From the NCBI GenBank assembly GCA_023238725.1, contig CM041533.1, forward strand, positions 22,534,176-22,598,175: a stretch of 64,000 nucleotides of DNA, in the 5' to 3' direction. Positions 23,781-36,840 of this stretch are shown here, in pieces. The notes under the pieces are model-generated. The model was not told the origin of the DNA. It was given only the letters and a program-made list of their open reading frames with translations, and searched no databases. Source of the DNA: Scortum barcoo. Taxonomy: Eukaryota; Chordata; Actinopteri; Centrarchiformes; Terapontidae. The position numbers were made by a program, and so were the translations under genes. The number at the start of each line of letters is the position of its first letter. Position 1 is the stretch's first letter.

Positions 23781-24066
23781 TGCCATTCATACTACAAGTC
23801 TCAGGACCTCAGCACCATAGCTAGTTCAGGCAGAGCAGGTGTATTTCATCAAAATTTCTCAGCAGACCTTTTGATTAAATGGATAACCAAAAAGTTCACG
23901 AGTCCTTTGAGTTACAGGAAACATGCAGAGGAAAATCCTGTCATATTGGCTTACTTGTACATGTCCTCAAATGTATTCAAATGCACAAAGCTGCCACAAA
24001 ACTTAAAAGACACAAGCATTATAAAACCACACATTGAATTTGAACATGTCCCTTCCCATATTTGTA

Positions 24067-27000
24067 TTAAAAGACCTTTCCAGGCTTTTGCTCCGTGTCC
24101 TCCACCTCCATGATCTCCGCTTCAGGCTCAACTGGCAGGGGGGGGTAGAAGAGCTGGAAACACATGGGGAATAAAAACGTTGCCATCATTCGTACACAAG
24201 TGTTTGTGGATGGATGGATGGATGAATGGTAGAGTGTGAGATGTGTAGAGTGTGCATACTGTATGCGCAGCATGGACATGGACTTACATTAAATGTGTCA
24301 CTTTTTTCCAGGAAGAATTTGTACTTTGATGGGGGGCGAGGAATTGGGGGAAACAGAACCTTTGACACCCTGAAACACATTCACACAAACAAACACACAC
24401 GCACACAATGAGCCTTAAACAGGTCAGTACACATGTCAGACTCATTTGCACTGGATAAAACAAACAATGTGATCTATATTTTGTTTTGAAAGGAGACGTT
24501 GATGGAAAAAAGTACAACAGCCAAAGAGAGAAGAAAAAAAGTACATCCTTCCTTTCTCTTGTCACGCAGTCTCTTTCATTTTATGTCCCTGTTTGGGTAT
24601 TTTAGAAGTCATACAAGGGGGTTTCTGTTTGCACCTTCAAGACGTTTAGAGTGGGTGTTCTGCGGTGGCTTTTTAGAAAAAAAAAATATCACTACCCGTA
24701 CACTCTTCTCACTTCTCCTTTCTGCATTCTGTTTTTCACTGAACTTCACTGCTTCCGCTGATACTGGGGGTCAACTTTTAAAAAGAGCGGAAATAGTTCA
24801 TTTTATCAAGTCAGAAACTGCTCCCAGAGACAGATTATTAAAAAAAAAAGTAAAAACTTTAAAGAGGCATGTGTGTAGAGAGGTTGCATGTCTGTGAGTA
24901 GCTGTGTATGAACGGTTGCATGTGAATGTGTGTTAGTCATGTATCAGTCAGCAGGTTAGTCATTTAGTTAGAGGCTGACGTGATACCTCTGATGGCAAAT
25001 CAACAGCAGCACGGCCAGGAGGATCATTGGTACCCCAAGTGAAACTGCGACGATCACCAGGACGTTGAGTTTATAAGGTGACTGTTTCACCACTACCAAC
25101 ACACACACACACACAAAGATGCTGATCATTTTACTGCATTCATAAAATATAACAGTGTATTCCAGACATCAAATGTCAAACAATTAGACGATAGATGGGG
25201 ACTATAAAAGATGACCAGCCTTTTTTGAAAACACTCTACAAGGTGACTTTAACAAACAGAACTCACTGACGGTGTGACTCCAGTCACTCCATTGAGAGTT
25301 TTTTTGACATGCATCGTCCATTCTTGTCCTTATCCTCACTCTGTAGGTGCGGGTGGGATCTGCATTCAGCTCTGTATAAGACAGCTGGTCGGAAAGCTCT
25401 TTGGGTCCTTCCTGTTTTTTAAAAGACAAAGATTCCCCAGTAAACACTAAGTTTCCCTGCTCAGGGCTGACTGTGTGGACTTTTACAGTTTTTAAAGTTT
25501 TTTACAGTTTTTTTAAAAGTTTATCTTGTTCTGTGTGCTCCAGAAGATAACATACTGCACAATAAATATAATTTCTAAAATCATCATAATAATTGACAAA
25601 CTGCACCTGGTCACCCAGGTCCAGCTGGTATTCAAAGCATGGTGGGTTTATTTCCCTTCGGCCTTGGGGCAGATCCCATGTCACCAACAGGCCTCCATCT
25701 TTGACTGATGCAGAGATGTTCTGGGGTGGAGACAGGACCTCTGTGGCAAACACAACCACAGGATTAGTAAAATAATTGATGACAGTTCATTGGGAAGGTC
25801 TGCTGTGGGCTCTCCATAACCTCAAAGCTAAACATAACTTGAACCTTCAGTTTACTGAATTATACAGGTGACTTAATGAGGTGTTGGGCCACCACATCCC
25901 ATCAAAACTACTTCAGTGCTGTTTGGCATTGATTCTCCAAGTCTCTGAACCCTACTGGAGGGACGAACACCATCCTTCAAAAGATATTCCCTATGTTTTG
26001 TTTTGATGATGGTGGTGGAGAGTTCCATCTAACCTTCTGTTTCAAAATCTCCTATAGGTGTTCAATTGGGTCGAGGTCTGGTGAAAACCATAGGATAAAG
26101 GTGATCACTCAGAACAACTTTGGATTGATTTGCAGTTATCCTTCCCTCTTAGAGGACAAGTGGAGCTCATTTATTCATTTATTCAGGTTTTCTCCATCCA
26201 TATGTACCTAACTGATGATTGCATGTGCGTAGACCTAACCCCAACTAACTAACAAGGTGCCGATCAGCCTGCCATCAGTCTACTGACATACTGAATAATC
26301 TATACAACATCTTAATGGGGAAAATAGGCACACAGTTTAGTAATCTCTGAGGATGTTCAACAGCACACTTGTAGGACCGCTTATAGGGACATATGTTGAG
26401 GGGGGATTAGAACCTGTTTCAGAGTAGGCTGTTTGCTTATTATATCATTTCCAACCTACCATTCCCACACAAGTGATTCTACCACGGGGCTAAGAAACAA
26501 TCCAATGTACTGCTGATATAACATACAGACAGTATGCTGTACATTTGTTACTCTTTATCTGAGAAAACACTACTTAAAAAGACAACACATAAAAAAACAC
26601 AATACTTAAAAAACAAACACACATTACATTTCTATTGCTCCACTGTCTAGAATCATGTTCACAGAATCACAATAAAGTTCTGCAGTATTATTATTCTCAT
26701 ATATTCAACAGCATCTCAATAGCAGTGTTTTACCTATCTGGTCCATTTCGTACCCATAGGTATAGGCTGTCCAACTGTCATACAGGGTTATGTTGAACTG
26801 GAGGATTAACATAGGATCACCTATCTTGGGCAGAGTCGAACACCATGATCCGGTTCTTTCCTCTGACAAATAGTTCAGAGATTTGGTGTCATCTTCACAT
26901 ACACTGGATGAATATAGAGAGAAAGAGATACACACTCAAAACATTTTATCTATTTTAATGTGCAGTGATTGTAAGCATGTCAATTTTTGCTGTAATGTAC

Positions 27001-27616
27001 CTGATACTGACAAAGAGCTGGTATTTATATGGTAACGTAAGGAATGACCAGGAGCAGTTGAGTATATTTGTTGGGTAAAGGAGGCAGCGAATATCGAACT
27101 CCGCAGTAGGGGAGTCCTCCGCTGAACTCACTTTGTAGAACTGAAAAGTTTCACAAAAACAAACATGAGAAAGCAGAAATCGAAAATTTAAATCTGTACT
27201 TAAGCAGATTTAAGAACATTTTGATACTCACGCCGAGGATGGGATCCTGACAGACATCTGGACTGTTGGCCTCTGTCTCTGTCAAAACAGTACATACATA
27301 TGTCTAGTTACAGCAGGACGGAAAGCACAAACAGAAACGATTTCAGCTGTGGATCATCAAGTTCTAACTTTAATAAAATATACACAGAGCAACATGCACA
27401 CCAGTGTGAGCATCAGTGTAAGTCCGTCACGGTGTAAACATGTCCTCTGCAGTGCACCATGCTTGCGTTATCAGCATCTTTGGCTTTTTTGTGTTAATTA
27501 GGGTGATGGAGAAAGCTGGGTTTTTTTTGCTACTATACACAAAGAAGGAAGAAATAAACTGCAACACCACCCTGATGAAAGCAAGATGGCAAGAAGACGA
27601 GTGTGATCCATCATCT
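24067..27616 (-). CDS. Class I cytokine receptor alpha chain (IL-5R/GM-CSFR/IL-13R alpha type)
   Basis: Minus-strand exons join in phase: 27276-27232, 27140-27001, 26903-26734, 25740-25607, 25411-25267, 25092-24987, 24369-24288 and 24153-24067. The product has two fibronectin-type domains (CLLYPTNILNCSWSF in the first, CFEYQLDLG and WSDWS in the second). A single membrane helix follows (LNVLVIVAVSLGVPMILL), then a tail of about 55 residues with Box1 (VLFPPIPRPP) for JAK binding and a second proline motif, LFYPPLP. This tail is like IL5RA and CSF2RA. Those receptors usually have a third, N-terminal domain that is absent here. The first coding exon is uncertain: ATG 27616 starts a signal-peptide-like MMDHTRLLAILLSSGW, and ATG 27413 is the alternative. 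The exact orthologue is not settled. Confidence 0.75.
25873..26160 (-). mobile_element. Decayed Tc1/mariner transposase fragment
   Basis: On the minus strand the sequence reads LGESMPNSTEVVLMGCGGPT, a worn form of the C-terminal 'VESMPRCIEAVLAARGGPT' pattern of Tc1-like transposases. The DNA contains 'gtgttgggccaccac' at its edge, shared with the short element at 51575-51689. It lies in the intron before the WSDWS half of the receptor. Confidence 0.6.
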
Positions 27617-30438
27617 GTAAAGTTATATTCAGAGTGTGTGCATGCCAAAGGTTACCTACCACTGTGTGATGTCCACAAAACCAGCAAACTGGTGGACCAA
27701 ATTAGTGGATGTAGAGAAACCAGCTTCATAGCCAACCTAGATGTTTTACACGCACACACACACACACACACACACTTACACAGGCATAAACACACACTTC
27801 TGAGCACACAGTGTCTGTTCACATTAGTAATTTCCTGGATGTTCATACTTCCCCTTTTTTAAATGCCTACATTTAGACTAGCATCTAGGAAGACATCTTG
27901 AAGGACAAATGAACAAATGCAAACATAAAGATTTTCTCATATCCTCCTCTGGGCTACACTGAATTGTGAGTGTTAACCACATTTCCACCCCTAACCCCAT
28001 CAAAGACTTTACATCTATCACAATAAAGAACGAAAGAATAAGTTATCAGCTTTGTTTTATTTACACACTTTAGCGCTCTCTCAAAAATGACAAATATAAA
28101 TACACGCGTGATTACCCAGCTTTCTTATGAATAAAATCTAACATAAAATCCACCCGCAGTATATAATGCAATGTCATTATTGTAAATGGCTTAACAAGAA
28201 GCCCTTACCTCCTGCCGTCTCTCCACGCAGTCTCTAGCTGACTGATGTATGAGTGCCCTTACTGTCAGAAAACACGGTGACACGTTTCTGGGGAAAGAAG
28301 AAGCATGACGTCACATACTGTACAGAGTGTCAGGAAACTATGTGTTTCTTTCTTTAGTCTTTAGTCTTTACTCTTTCACACACAAGAGCGATCAAAAGCT
28401 TTTTAAGATTCTGTACTTCTGTACTTTCTGATTACAGGTTAAGCAAAGTGTTGACGGTAAATACACTGCATCAATAAAACAGGGAACTGTTTTTAAAAGT
28501 AACAGCATTAACTAATTTTTTTTTTTTTTATAAGAGGGTCACCATTTTTTGTAACCAGTTTTGTTTAAAAGTTTAGAGAATGTTGTGGAAAAAATACATT
28601 TTGTACTGGAAATAAAGAGAATTGATCCGACCAGAGTGTCTTTTATATTTTAATGTATTCTTGCAAGAAGGTGAGCTGTCAGACAACCGAGTGTGCTGCT
28701 CAGCTGGATGAGGACTCACAAGTGGTTACAGTAAAAGCACAGATACTTATAGTGGGATACAAACAAAGGTGGGGAGGGGAGGGAGTGTGAGGTCTCGTCA
28801 ACCCTTCTCAGTAGATAGTTTCAGGGTTACATCGTCTTCATGTGTGAAAGGAGTCTGGCAGACAGATAGTTAATCAGATCAATAATAATATTACTTGCCC
28901 TGTCTCTGTCATGAGTGTTTTCTCTCATGATTGTGTCTGCTAAGCCTCTGCAGTCTCTAACCCTAACCCTTCCACCCATACACACCTATTCCACCAAATA
29001 ACAAATCTTTGCATTTAATGACCTGTTCATTGGTATGTAATCTGATCATAACGGGGGTCCAGTTAATTGGTGCTTTATCAAATTCAACCAGTTATACATA
29101 AAACACGGGGCCGATGATAGCATCAGCAATAAGACTAGGACTAATCTGACTGATCAAGTAAATGCTGGTCATACTTGGATGAGCTCAGACCCTGGGTGCA
29201 TCCCCGTTCTGTCAAGTGTCTTGTGTTTAGTGGTTTAATAGTGTGAAAAGGTGAAGTACGGGGTGGCTAACTGTAAACCCTAAAGACACTAAAGACACTA
29301 GAGACACTAAAGTGGTTTTCACCTTAGCCAAGTTGAAGGACTGCACTCCAGAGGTGTAACATGTTCAAAACTATTGACGAGGTTTGCAGTGATTTGGTGA
29401 CAACATGTAGAAATGCTCATCAGCTCATCCAGTTCGTCAGTCCAGGAGATCCATCCAGATCCATCAAATGTTGTTGTTGTTGTATGTTTGGATTTGTGGT
29501 CTTTGTTTTGAGCTGTATGTCTATCAGTATCTGTCTTCCTATAAGTAGTTCTTGAACTGTTGAGAGTGACTTAAAAAACATATTTGAATTCTTTGTATGT
29601 GTTTACATACGTGACCAACAATTCTGATCCTGAAACTGAATAAACAAAACCTACTTCCCAAAATGTCATTTGCTTTAAGGTTAGCTGGACCTTTATGTCT
29701 CACAATGTCTGCCTTTTACTTGATTTACTTTACTTGCTTTGATCAACTTATTTATTTATTTATTTATTTTCCCTGTGTTGAAGTCAAGATAGTTGAAAAA
29801 TCAGGGATACACTGCATACCACTACACACAAAGCTCAACCCAGTCTCTCACAGCCAGAGCTTATCATGTTGTTAATTTGCACTTCACTCACACAACTTTC
29901 AGATCTAAAATGTTCAATGATTCCACATGCATTGTGTCAAGTTTGAAGTTTAGTTAAACTATTCCACTTGAACAGTGCATGTACTTTAGCTAAAAATTTA
30001 GCAATTTAGTCATTTAAATTGAAAGGGTAAGATTCAGCGGATTAAATAGTGAGCTCTTGCAATATAGATCTAAAAGACATCTGTCAGTGCTGCCTACTGC
30101 CTACTGCAGTGTGTTTTATCGGATGTACTATTTTCAGTGTTGTGTGCGATTACAATGTGACAACTGTCATTTCCTGAGGCAGCTATTACTGTCAGTCCTC
30201 TCTAAAAGAGGCTTCAGTTCAGCTGATAGTTCTCAAAGAGAGACACTGAAATCTGATGCTTCATTCTTATATCTGGAGGAAGTTAACACAAAAAAGGACA
30301 TTTCATTTTTACATCTGTTTTACATCTGCCACCTACTTTTCAGCCAAGATTAAGACAGTTATCAACACTCATGAAGAAAGAAGACGATAAAAAAAATGAT
30401 ATGACAACAAATTAATATGAGGGATGAGTGGACTGAAA

Positions 30439-30503
<65 letters not shown>

Positions 30504-31260
30504 ATGTACTACTCATGTTGTTGAGACATGAATTTGTTTACACAGTCACATTGTGGGGACTTCCTTTCCCCACATAATTAAATAGCCTATTTAAATTTAG
30601 AAAATAGATAAATAAATTACTTTCAAAACTACACTATTAATATTGTAGGAGATGACAATGGAACAGCTTTTGTACAGAAGAGTCTTCTCCAAGAAGAAAT
30701 ATAATATTATTCTGCACACTATAGATGAACACAGTCTATACAGCACCTCACATTCATTACACAGTGCTTCAAACAGGGCAGATACATTTATATTTCAGGT
30801 GAAACAACATTTTGACACATACAAACATTTACATCAGTCTAAATGGATCTATACAGGACATTATAAAAAAAAGTGTTTCCATTACTGTCTGCTGACCACA
30901 GCATACACAGTCTTTTAATCAGTAGGTGTTTCGGTTCATTTACATGTAAATACAAAAACAACAGTATAGATGCAAATGATTCAAGTCTATAAACTTTTTC
31001 TAATAATCCTACTGCAGATTTATTTTATACAATATTTTTAATCTAATACTGTCTATATCTTCAAGCAGTAAAACAGTGTAAATGTGAGGTATCTGTACTT
31101 TACTGGAATATTATATATAATATTGTACCTTTTAGTCCACTACAATTATTTGACAGCAATAGGCACCACTTTTTACATCCAAACATATAAAGAAGTTTTA
31201 AAATATGATGCTACACCATGTAATGAATTTCCTTAAAATGCAAAGTTTACGTACTTCAAG
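27617..31260. other. Upstream region of the cytokine receptor, no other gene seen
   Basis: A possible non-coding first exon of the receptor lies at about 28286-28209 on the minus strand (acceptor-like cttctttccccag, donor GGCAGGAG then GTAAGG, no ATG inside). The remainder is AT-rich, with a GT run at 30443-30500 and no exon chain that I can support. Confidence 0.4.
30443..30500. repeat. (GT)n microsatellite
   Basis: Perfect GT run of 58 bases, the longest uninterrupted dinucleotide tract in the middle of the window. Confidence 0.95.
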
Positions 31261-31264
31261 AAAA
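31261..31264 (-). terminator. Pol III terminator of the tRNA
   Basis: TTTT on the minus strand six bases beyond the tRNA 3' end, the usual stop for RNA polymerase III. Confidence 0.75.
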
Positions 31265-31270
31265 GTGAAG

Positions 31271-31342
31271 TTCCCTGACCGGGAATCGAACCCGGGCCGC
31301 GGCGGTGAGAGCGCCGAATCCTAACCACTAGACCACCAGGGA
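31271..31342 (-). tRNA. tRNA-Glu (anticodon CTC)
   Basis: The 72-base minus-strand sequence folds as a complete cloverleaf. The acceptor stem is TCCCTGG paired with TCAGGGA, and the D-loop contains the A box TAGTGGTTAGG. The anticodon loop CTCTCAC gives anticodon CTC, and the T arm contains the B box GGTTCGATTCC. As far as I recall it matches the vertebrate tRNA-Glu-CTC consensus base for base, so it looks functional. It stands alone between protein genes. Confidence 0.97.
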
Positions 31343-31449
31343 AGACTGAGAGCAGGAGGGAGAAAAATGGCTTTTGTTAATCTGAAGTTCCATGGTGTGT
31401 GGAAATGCATTTAATTTGTACACTAATCAATTGGTCGGTATAACACTGT

Positions 31450-31779
31450 GACAGCGCATGTGGCTCGACTTTTTTTTTTTATAATAAGTTTTCCTTCAAC
31501 CGCCACACCTCACAGCAGAAAGCCTCGGCCGGACTTCCTACAACTCAACAGAGATGAAACATGTTACAGCGGCTCCTCCACTAGATGGTGGGAACGGATC
31601 ACACCCAGACGCCTCCATTGTCTGTCTCTCTACACACTACTCTTACTCTCGGATCGTCTGCATACACGTGACCATCAAACCACAAACGAAAGCATCCCGC
31701 CACACTTGGTACCGATACCGGAGACCGGAGCACCAGAGTACAGTCCAGCTCACAAGTCCTGCAGCAAGACTTCCTGCCT
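31450..31779 (+). other. Possible 5' untranslated exon of the CARD caspase
   Basis: A GC-richer island with a good donor (CTGCCT then GTAAGT at 31780) lies 1.8 kb upstream of the caspase coding start. The next plausible acceptor is the one at 33613-33614, just before the caspase ATG. The link is inference, since the promoter and transcript cannot be seen. Confidence 0.35.
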
Positions 31780-32130
31780 GTAAGTTTCCACAGCTCCGTG
31801 TGCTGTATGTTTGTAGCTTCAGCTTACATGCACAGTGGTCGATTTGCGTTGCTCGGTTAAGATCTGACTGTAGGACGGGCTGTAATCAAGACAGATGCTT
31901 TCTTAAACTCCTTCTACCTGGTCACAGTTACATTTTACAGCGCAGACGTCCACAGTGAGGGACACAGGGGTTGGTTGTTGCACTTATAGTCTTGTTCGTC
32001 ATTCACACACCTTACATTAGTTATTCCTGAGAGCCCCATCGACATGAAGACATTTGGGTGGTTACTTTTACTTTCAAAATTGAATCACTCTTATCCTTCT
32101 TAACCCTCCATGCCTGTGTTTTTCCGTAGT

Positions 32131-32170
32131 TTATCTTATCTTATCTTATCTTATCTTATCTTATCTTATC
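32131..32170. repeat. (TTATC)8 pentanucleotide repeat
   Basis: Eight perfect TTATC units in a row. Confidence 0.97.
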
Positions 32171-32179
32171 CACTGCCCT

Positions 32180-32405
32180 CTACACAGGTGTCACCCATGA
32201 TCCTCTCTTTCACCTTCAACTGGCTCAAAATGCTGCTGCTAGGACCATCACTGGTTCAAGAAACCAAGATCATATATGTCCAATCCTATATTCTCCCTGC
32301 ACTGACTTCCTGTTCATTTTATATATATTTAAAAATGTTGTTGTTGACCTTCAAGGCTTTACATAACCAGGCCCCTAATTATTTTAAGGCTCCACTAACC
32401 CTATA
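32180..32405 (+). mobile_element. LINE reverse transcriptase 3' fragment
   Basis: A plus-strand frame contains LLLTFKALHNQAPNYF. This matches the 'LLLTFKALHGQAPEYL' stretch near the end of the reverse transcriptase ORF of fish LINEs (L2/Rex class). The frame is broken and only the tail remains. Confidence 0.7.
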
Positions 32406-33621
32406 AGAAGTAATTATAAGTGCCTTATTCAAATCATATTTCATTTTTACTTCTATATTTGATTACTATTGTTTTATTATATGTGATCTCCATGTGAAGC
32501 ACTTTATAACATTGTTAAGTGATATATACGTTTATAATTGGTTGTCACAATGCATGTGTGGTTGTCTCTAAAGTTATTAGTGGGGTTCCAGCAAAACAAT
32601 TTAAAAAAACACTTTAGTCTTTTAAATTACAGACATTGAATAAGTTTTCAAATGAATAGGATCACCATCTTTACTCATCAAGACTCTTTGTTTTTGTCCA
32701 ATTGTTTAAATCATGAATGATGATTGTAAGAACCATGATTCATTGTGTTATCCACTGTAATGAGAAGTAAAATGAAGGAGTGTTGAAAAAGTTCTAAAAG
32801 TTAGTTTCATGACAGCTCATCATGAATGAATATCTAATGAAACAGCAAGGTAGGAATAGATTCATTGCCATTAAAATATCATTACAAGGAAGTTCAGGTA
32901 AAATGTACAACCTAAGTTAAAATACATACATGTGCTAAAAAACAATTTAAAAAAATCACTACCAATATATCCACAGCTGAATAATATTTCTTATACTCAT
33001 GACCTCTTGACTAAGCTTTTATGCCAACTATTCCATGTCTTTGTCTAGCAACTGAGAAGTAGACTAAAATACTAAAAAGTGTTTGGTTATGCAGTGCTTA
33101 GTCATATACAAGCTTTTATTTTAAAAACAACACCAGAATGAAGACGTTACTCAGACCCATGAAAATTACAACATTTCTCCTCACCACATGAGTTGTTATT
33201 GTTGTTTGTTGTTGTTTTTTTTTGCAAAATGGCAAGATTGAAATGCTCATGACCTCAAGCCAAATATTTGATATAAACATGATGAAACAGCATCCTCTAG
33301 TTTGGATGTACTGTGACACCAACCCATGATGCAACCAACCCCGGTCTGCTCTGACACCTGCAACTGTATTTCATTAATCTGTTGCTTTAATCTAACTCAC
33401 AAGTCAAATACAAAATGAGTAATTATACTGTACTAAGTGCCAAAACATGTCTCTTTAGCTTTAAACCAATGCCACTGCAGTATGTTGCAAAACGCTTTCA
33501 AAGTTTTACTCTATAAAGCAGAAAAATGGTACTGACTGGTGTATGTTATTTCACTACAGTATGTTCTTCTCGTCCTCTAAACCTCCTCTACTTGTCTCTA
33601 TTTCTCTCTGTCAGATTCAGC

Positions 33622-35452
33622 ATGTCAGCAAAAGACACAGTGAGATCTAATAAAACAGCCCTTGTAGACATTCTCTGTGGAGACCGCAGGCGAATCCTCG
33701 ACAAGGTTTATGAGAAAAAGCTGATAACTGCACGTGAGTACAACAACCTTAAAAGCATCAACAAAGAAGACGTGGAAGGGCACGTCGTTGAGCTTGTGGA
33801 CAAGATCATGAATAAAGGCGAGGACCACTGCTGGGACTTCCTGAACCTCCTGCAAACCGATGAGGACATTAAAGCCACTTACCCCGAGCTGAAGAACATA
33901 CAGTTGAACTACACATCCCCCTTACCAATGCCTGTGCAAGCTTGTTCAGGTGACAACAATGTTATGTTAATATATATCATTTTAGTATAGATGTGACTAT
34001 ATCTAGTATTGCTCTTTAATTTTAATTTAATGTTTTTGGGTGTATTCTGTTTTACTCTGATTTCCTCAGATGATCAATCACCAGTGAGCAAGAGGCGAAA
34101 GGAGGTGAGGTCATTATTTAGTACTGAAAGTACACTACATGCGACACTACAGTGTTTTCAGTGAGGCTTTGTTAAAGGCATGCAAGAAGTGAAAATACTT
34201 TTTCCTCACTGATGACAACAAGACAGTTTCACCCCAAAGCTTATTATATTGCACTTGTTTATTAGCCTGTATTGTACCATATATGACATTAACTTTGTTT
34301 AATTGTAATGGCTCATACAGGTAGTGTAAATTACATGTTAAGTTAAAGACCTGGAGCATAAAATATTGAAATGCCCAAAATGATCCACATAATGATTATG
34401 TGTTCATCATGTCCATTGTTTTTAGGACGAGCAGTATCAGTTGAGCAGCCGCCCCACCGGCCTCTGTTTGATCATAAACAACGAGACCTTCATGGTCAGC
34501 AAAAACAGAACTGGAACCAACAAAGACGCTCGTATGTTACAAAGTTGACAGACTCACAGGTTCACACTATTTTCTTGTTTGTTGGTGTTTGAAGCTTAAC
34601 ATTTCTAAATTAAATTTCCTGCAGAAAGTTTGGCAGAGGTCTTCAGCTGGCTGGGGTTCAGAGTGCTGATGTGTAAAGACCAAACCAAGGACCAGATGGG
34701 TCGAGCACTGAAATGCTTTGCCTCTCTGAACGACCTCTCTCAGCTGCGGGAGTTCAGTGTTCAGGAGTGGACCGGTATCCGATTCGCTGATCTGCAGGGG
34801 GCTCCTGAGCACGGCGACGCCTTCATCTGCTGTGTTCTCAGTCACGGAGAGAAGGGTGTGGTCTTGGGGTGTGATGGGGAGTCCCTCTCAATTAAAGAAA
34901 TAACCAGAACTTTCAAGGCGACCAACCAGTCAGCCCTCAATGGCAAGCCTAAGGTGTTCCTGATCCAAGCCTGCCAGGGAGGGAAGATGCAGGCTGGAGT
35001 GTTATTAAGTGATAATCTGGAGGCTGATGGTTCACTATCCATCCCTGAGGAAGCCGATGTTCTGGTTGCTATGGCAACTGTTGAGGACCACAAGGCACTG
35101 AGACACACAATAGATGGCAGCTGGTTCGTCCAATCTGTGTGTCAGCAGCTAAAGGAGGGCTGCCCCAGGTAAATCTATATCCAAAAAGCATCCAAAACAC
35201 AATAATATTCACACTATTTTGTAGAGCTGGTGATATGGACGTTACCATGCTGTGTATGTTATGCACGTCATAATATAGGGATGGTAATTTTTTTTTTTTT
35301 TAAGGGGTGAGGACATCAACACCATCCTCTACCATGTCAACAATGAAGTAGGCCTGAAAGATGCCTTCATTGATGGTTGCCCAGTGAAGCAGATGCCTGA
35401 AGTTAGATTCACCCTGAGGAAGAGACTTGTGTTGTCACCACATTGCAACTGA
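33622..35452 (+). CDS. casp20: CARD-containing caspase of the caspase-8 subfamily (casp20 type)
   Basis: Five coding exons join in frame: 33622-33949, 34070-34104, 34426-34531, 34625-35168 and 35305-35452, giving 386 residues. Residues 1 to about 90 form a CARD (SAKDTVRSNKTALVDILCG onward). A short basic linker (SKRRKE) leads to the protease. The catalytic His is in CCVLSHGEKG and the Cys in QACQGG. QACQG is typical of caspases 8 and 10 rather than QACRG of caspases 1 and 3. The large and small subunits are joined by a linker with LEAD, a likely self-cleavage site. Fish have a caspase-8-like enzyme with a CARD in place of DEDs, and this fits it. ATG 33622 is chosen because the acceptor lies seven bases upstream. 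AATAAA is at 35644-35649. Confidence 0.88.
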
Positions 35453-35689
35453 AACAGAATCACCACAAGCCATTCAAACAGCATATTTCAGGTCTTAACT
35501 AAGGTGTATAATTAACTCAGGGGGAGTTTTTTTTTTTTTTACTTTTTTTTTTAGCATTCTCAGTCTTTTGATTTTTAAATAATTAGATCTGATCACTGTC
35601 TTTTATATCCATTTGTTTTATATATGGCAGATTTTTGTAGCAGAATAAATCTGTTTTTGATCAGTAGTGGCCTCAGGTTTTTATAAAGG

Positions 35690-36100
35690 GAGATTAAGAC
35701 AAGCTTCATGGGGTCTTACAACTTCCCAAAAAAGGCAGCAATACAGCCGTGTAAGCTTGCGTCTGGACAAGGCAGCAATGGTCCAAGTGAGATGATTAGT
35801 GTCACCTCCCGACAGAAGCTAATACTCACGAGGGGGGGAGGGAGGGACCCAAGCAGCCATTAGGTACCGGCACAATGACAGGGCCAAATAACGCACACAG
35901 GAGCCACAGGGCACCCAAACAGCCGATCTGCCGAGGGCAGACACCTCTGACCCGGAAGTGACGTCAGTCAGGAGCGCAAGAGGGAGAGACAGGTGGAGGA
36001 CCGAGACTTTTATACCCTGCCTTCCCTCACTGATTGGCTGACCATAATACTCACAGCAGCACCACAAAACATAGAAAACATTTCTATGCTGCTACATTTA
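35690..36100 (-). mobile_element. Possible solo LTR with CCAAT and TATA boxes
   Basis: On the minus strand GCCAATCAGTGAGGGAAGGC is followed by GGTATAAAAG about 20 bases on, and then by a GC-rich leader. This is a compact promoter with no gene downstream. The upstream edge starts TGTAGCAGCAT. That arrangement fits a long terminal repeat or another promoter-bearing repeat. No target duplication was established and the far edge is uncertain. Confidence 0.35.
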
Positions 36101-36403
36101 CAAACAGCAGAAAAGCAGAAAAGAACGAAATAATTTGTATTCCCTATGTATATTTAGTATTGAAAACGTTTTTCTAAAACAGTAGCTTTCATTGCTTTAC
36201 TGGAGTATGTTTCCTTTATTTATGGATTATTGGAATACAACAAGTGCAGCTTTAATACATATATATGAAACATTTTAAAAGGGATGCCATAAGATCATAA
36301 CCAGTAACTGTGTGAACATTTAAGAACTGAAAATTTAGCCAACTGGTTATATACTGGCACATTCACAGAAATGTTGACTAATGTGCTTTATCTTTATAAA
36401 GAA

Positions 36404-36620
36404 TCAGAATCTGCTTTATTGTCCAGGTATGTGCACACATACAAGGAACTTAAGTCTGTTTTTGTTTTTTTTGTAGCTCTCAATGTACAGACATACAAAC
36501 AAAGACAACACGGGTGACATGCTAAACATAAACAATAAAGTACTATGTACAGATATAGATAAAATGTAGAAGGTAAGACAATAGTGCAATGATGCAGAGT
36601 GCAAAAGGTGCTGGAATAAA
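36404..36620 (-). mobile_element. Non-LTR element 3' tail, antisense
   Basis: 'gaatcagaatctgctttatt' reversed is AATAAAGCAGATTCTGATTC, the typical 3' end of many fish LINE/SINE copies. It is followed by matching AT-rich unit sequence. Confidence 0.5.
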
Positions 36621-36840
36621 TATGACGGCTGTAATATGACAGAAATTATAAATACATAAAGAAATTGAATATATTATTGTATTTCTTCGCTTCAAAAAAC
36701 TGCTGTTTTGAACTTGCGCATTTTTATATTTAAAGGCTAAAACACACTATTTTAAACATGAGTCGACCAACACTTTAAAATTATTTATTTGCGTGCGCTT
36801 TGTTGCGCGCGGTCAACCGTCTTTACGGCAGTGAGGCGTC

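Noticed and set aside
24499..24897. A 132-codon plus-strand frame
   Set aside because: Antisense to an intron of the cytokine receptor; low-complexity Phe/Ser/Arg content and no family resemblance.
33526..33621. Upstream in-frame ATG before the CARD caspase
   Set aside because: It lies in the intron; a good acceptor (ctctctgtcag) at 33614 falls between it and the real start.
33622..35452. Assignment of the CARD caspase to caspase-1, -2 or -9
   Set aside because: The active-site QACQGG and the C-terminal FTLRKRLV pattern fit the caspase-8 subfamily; CARD alone does not decide.
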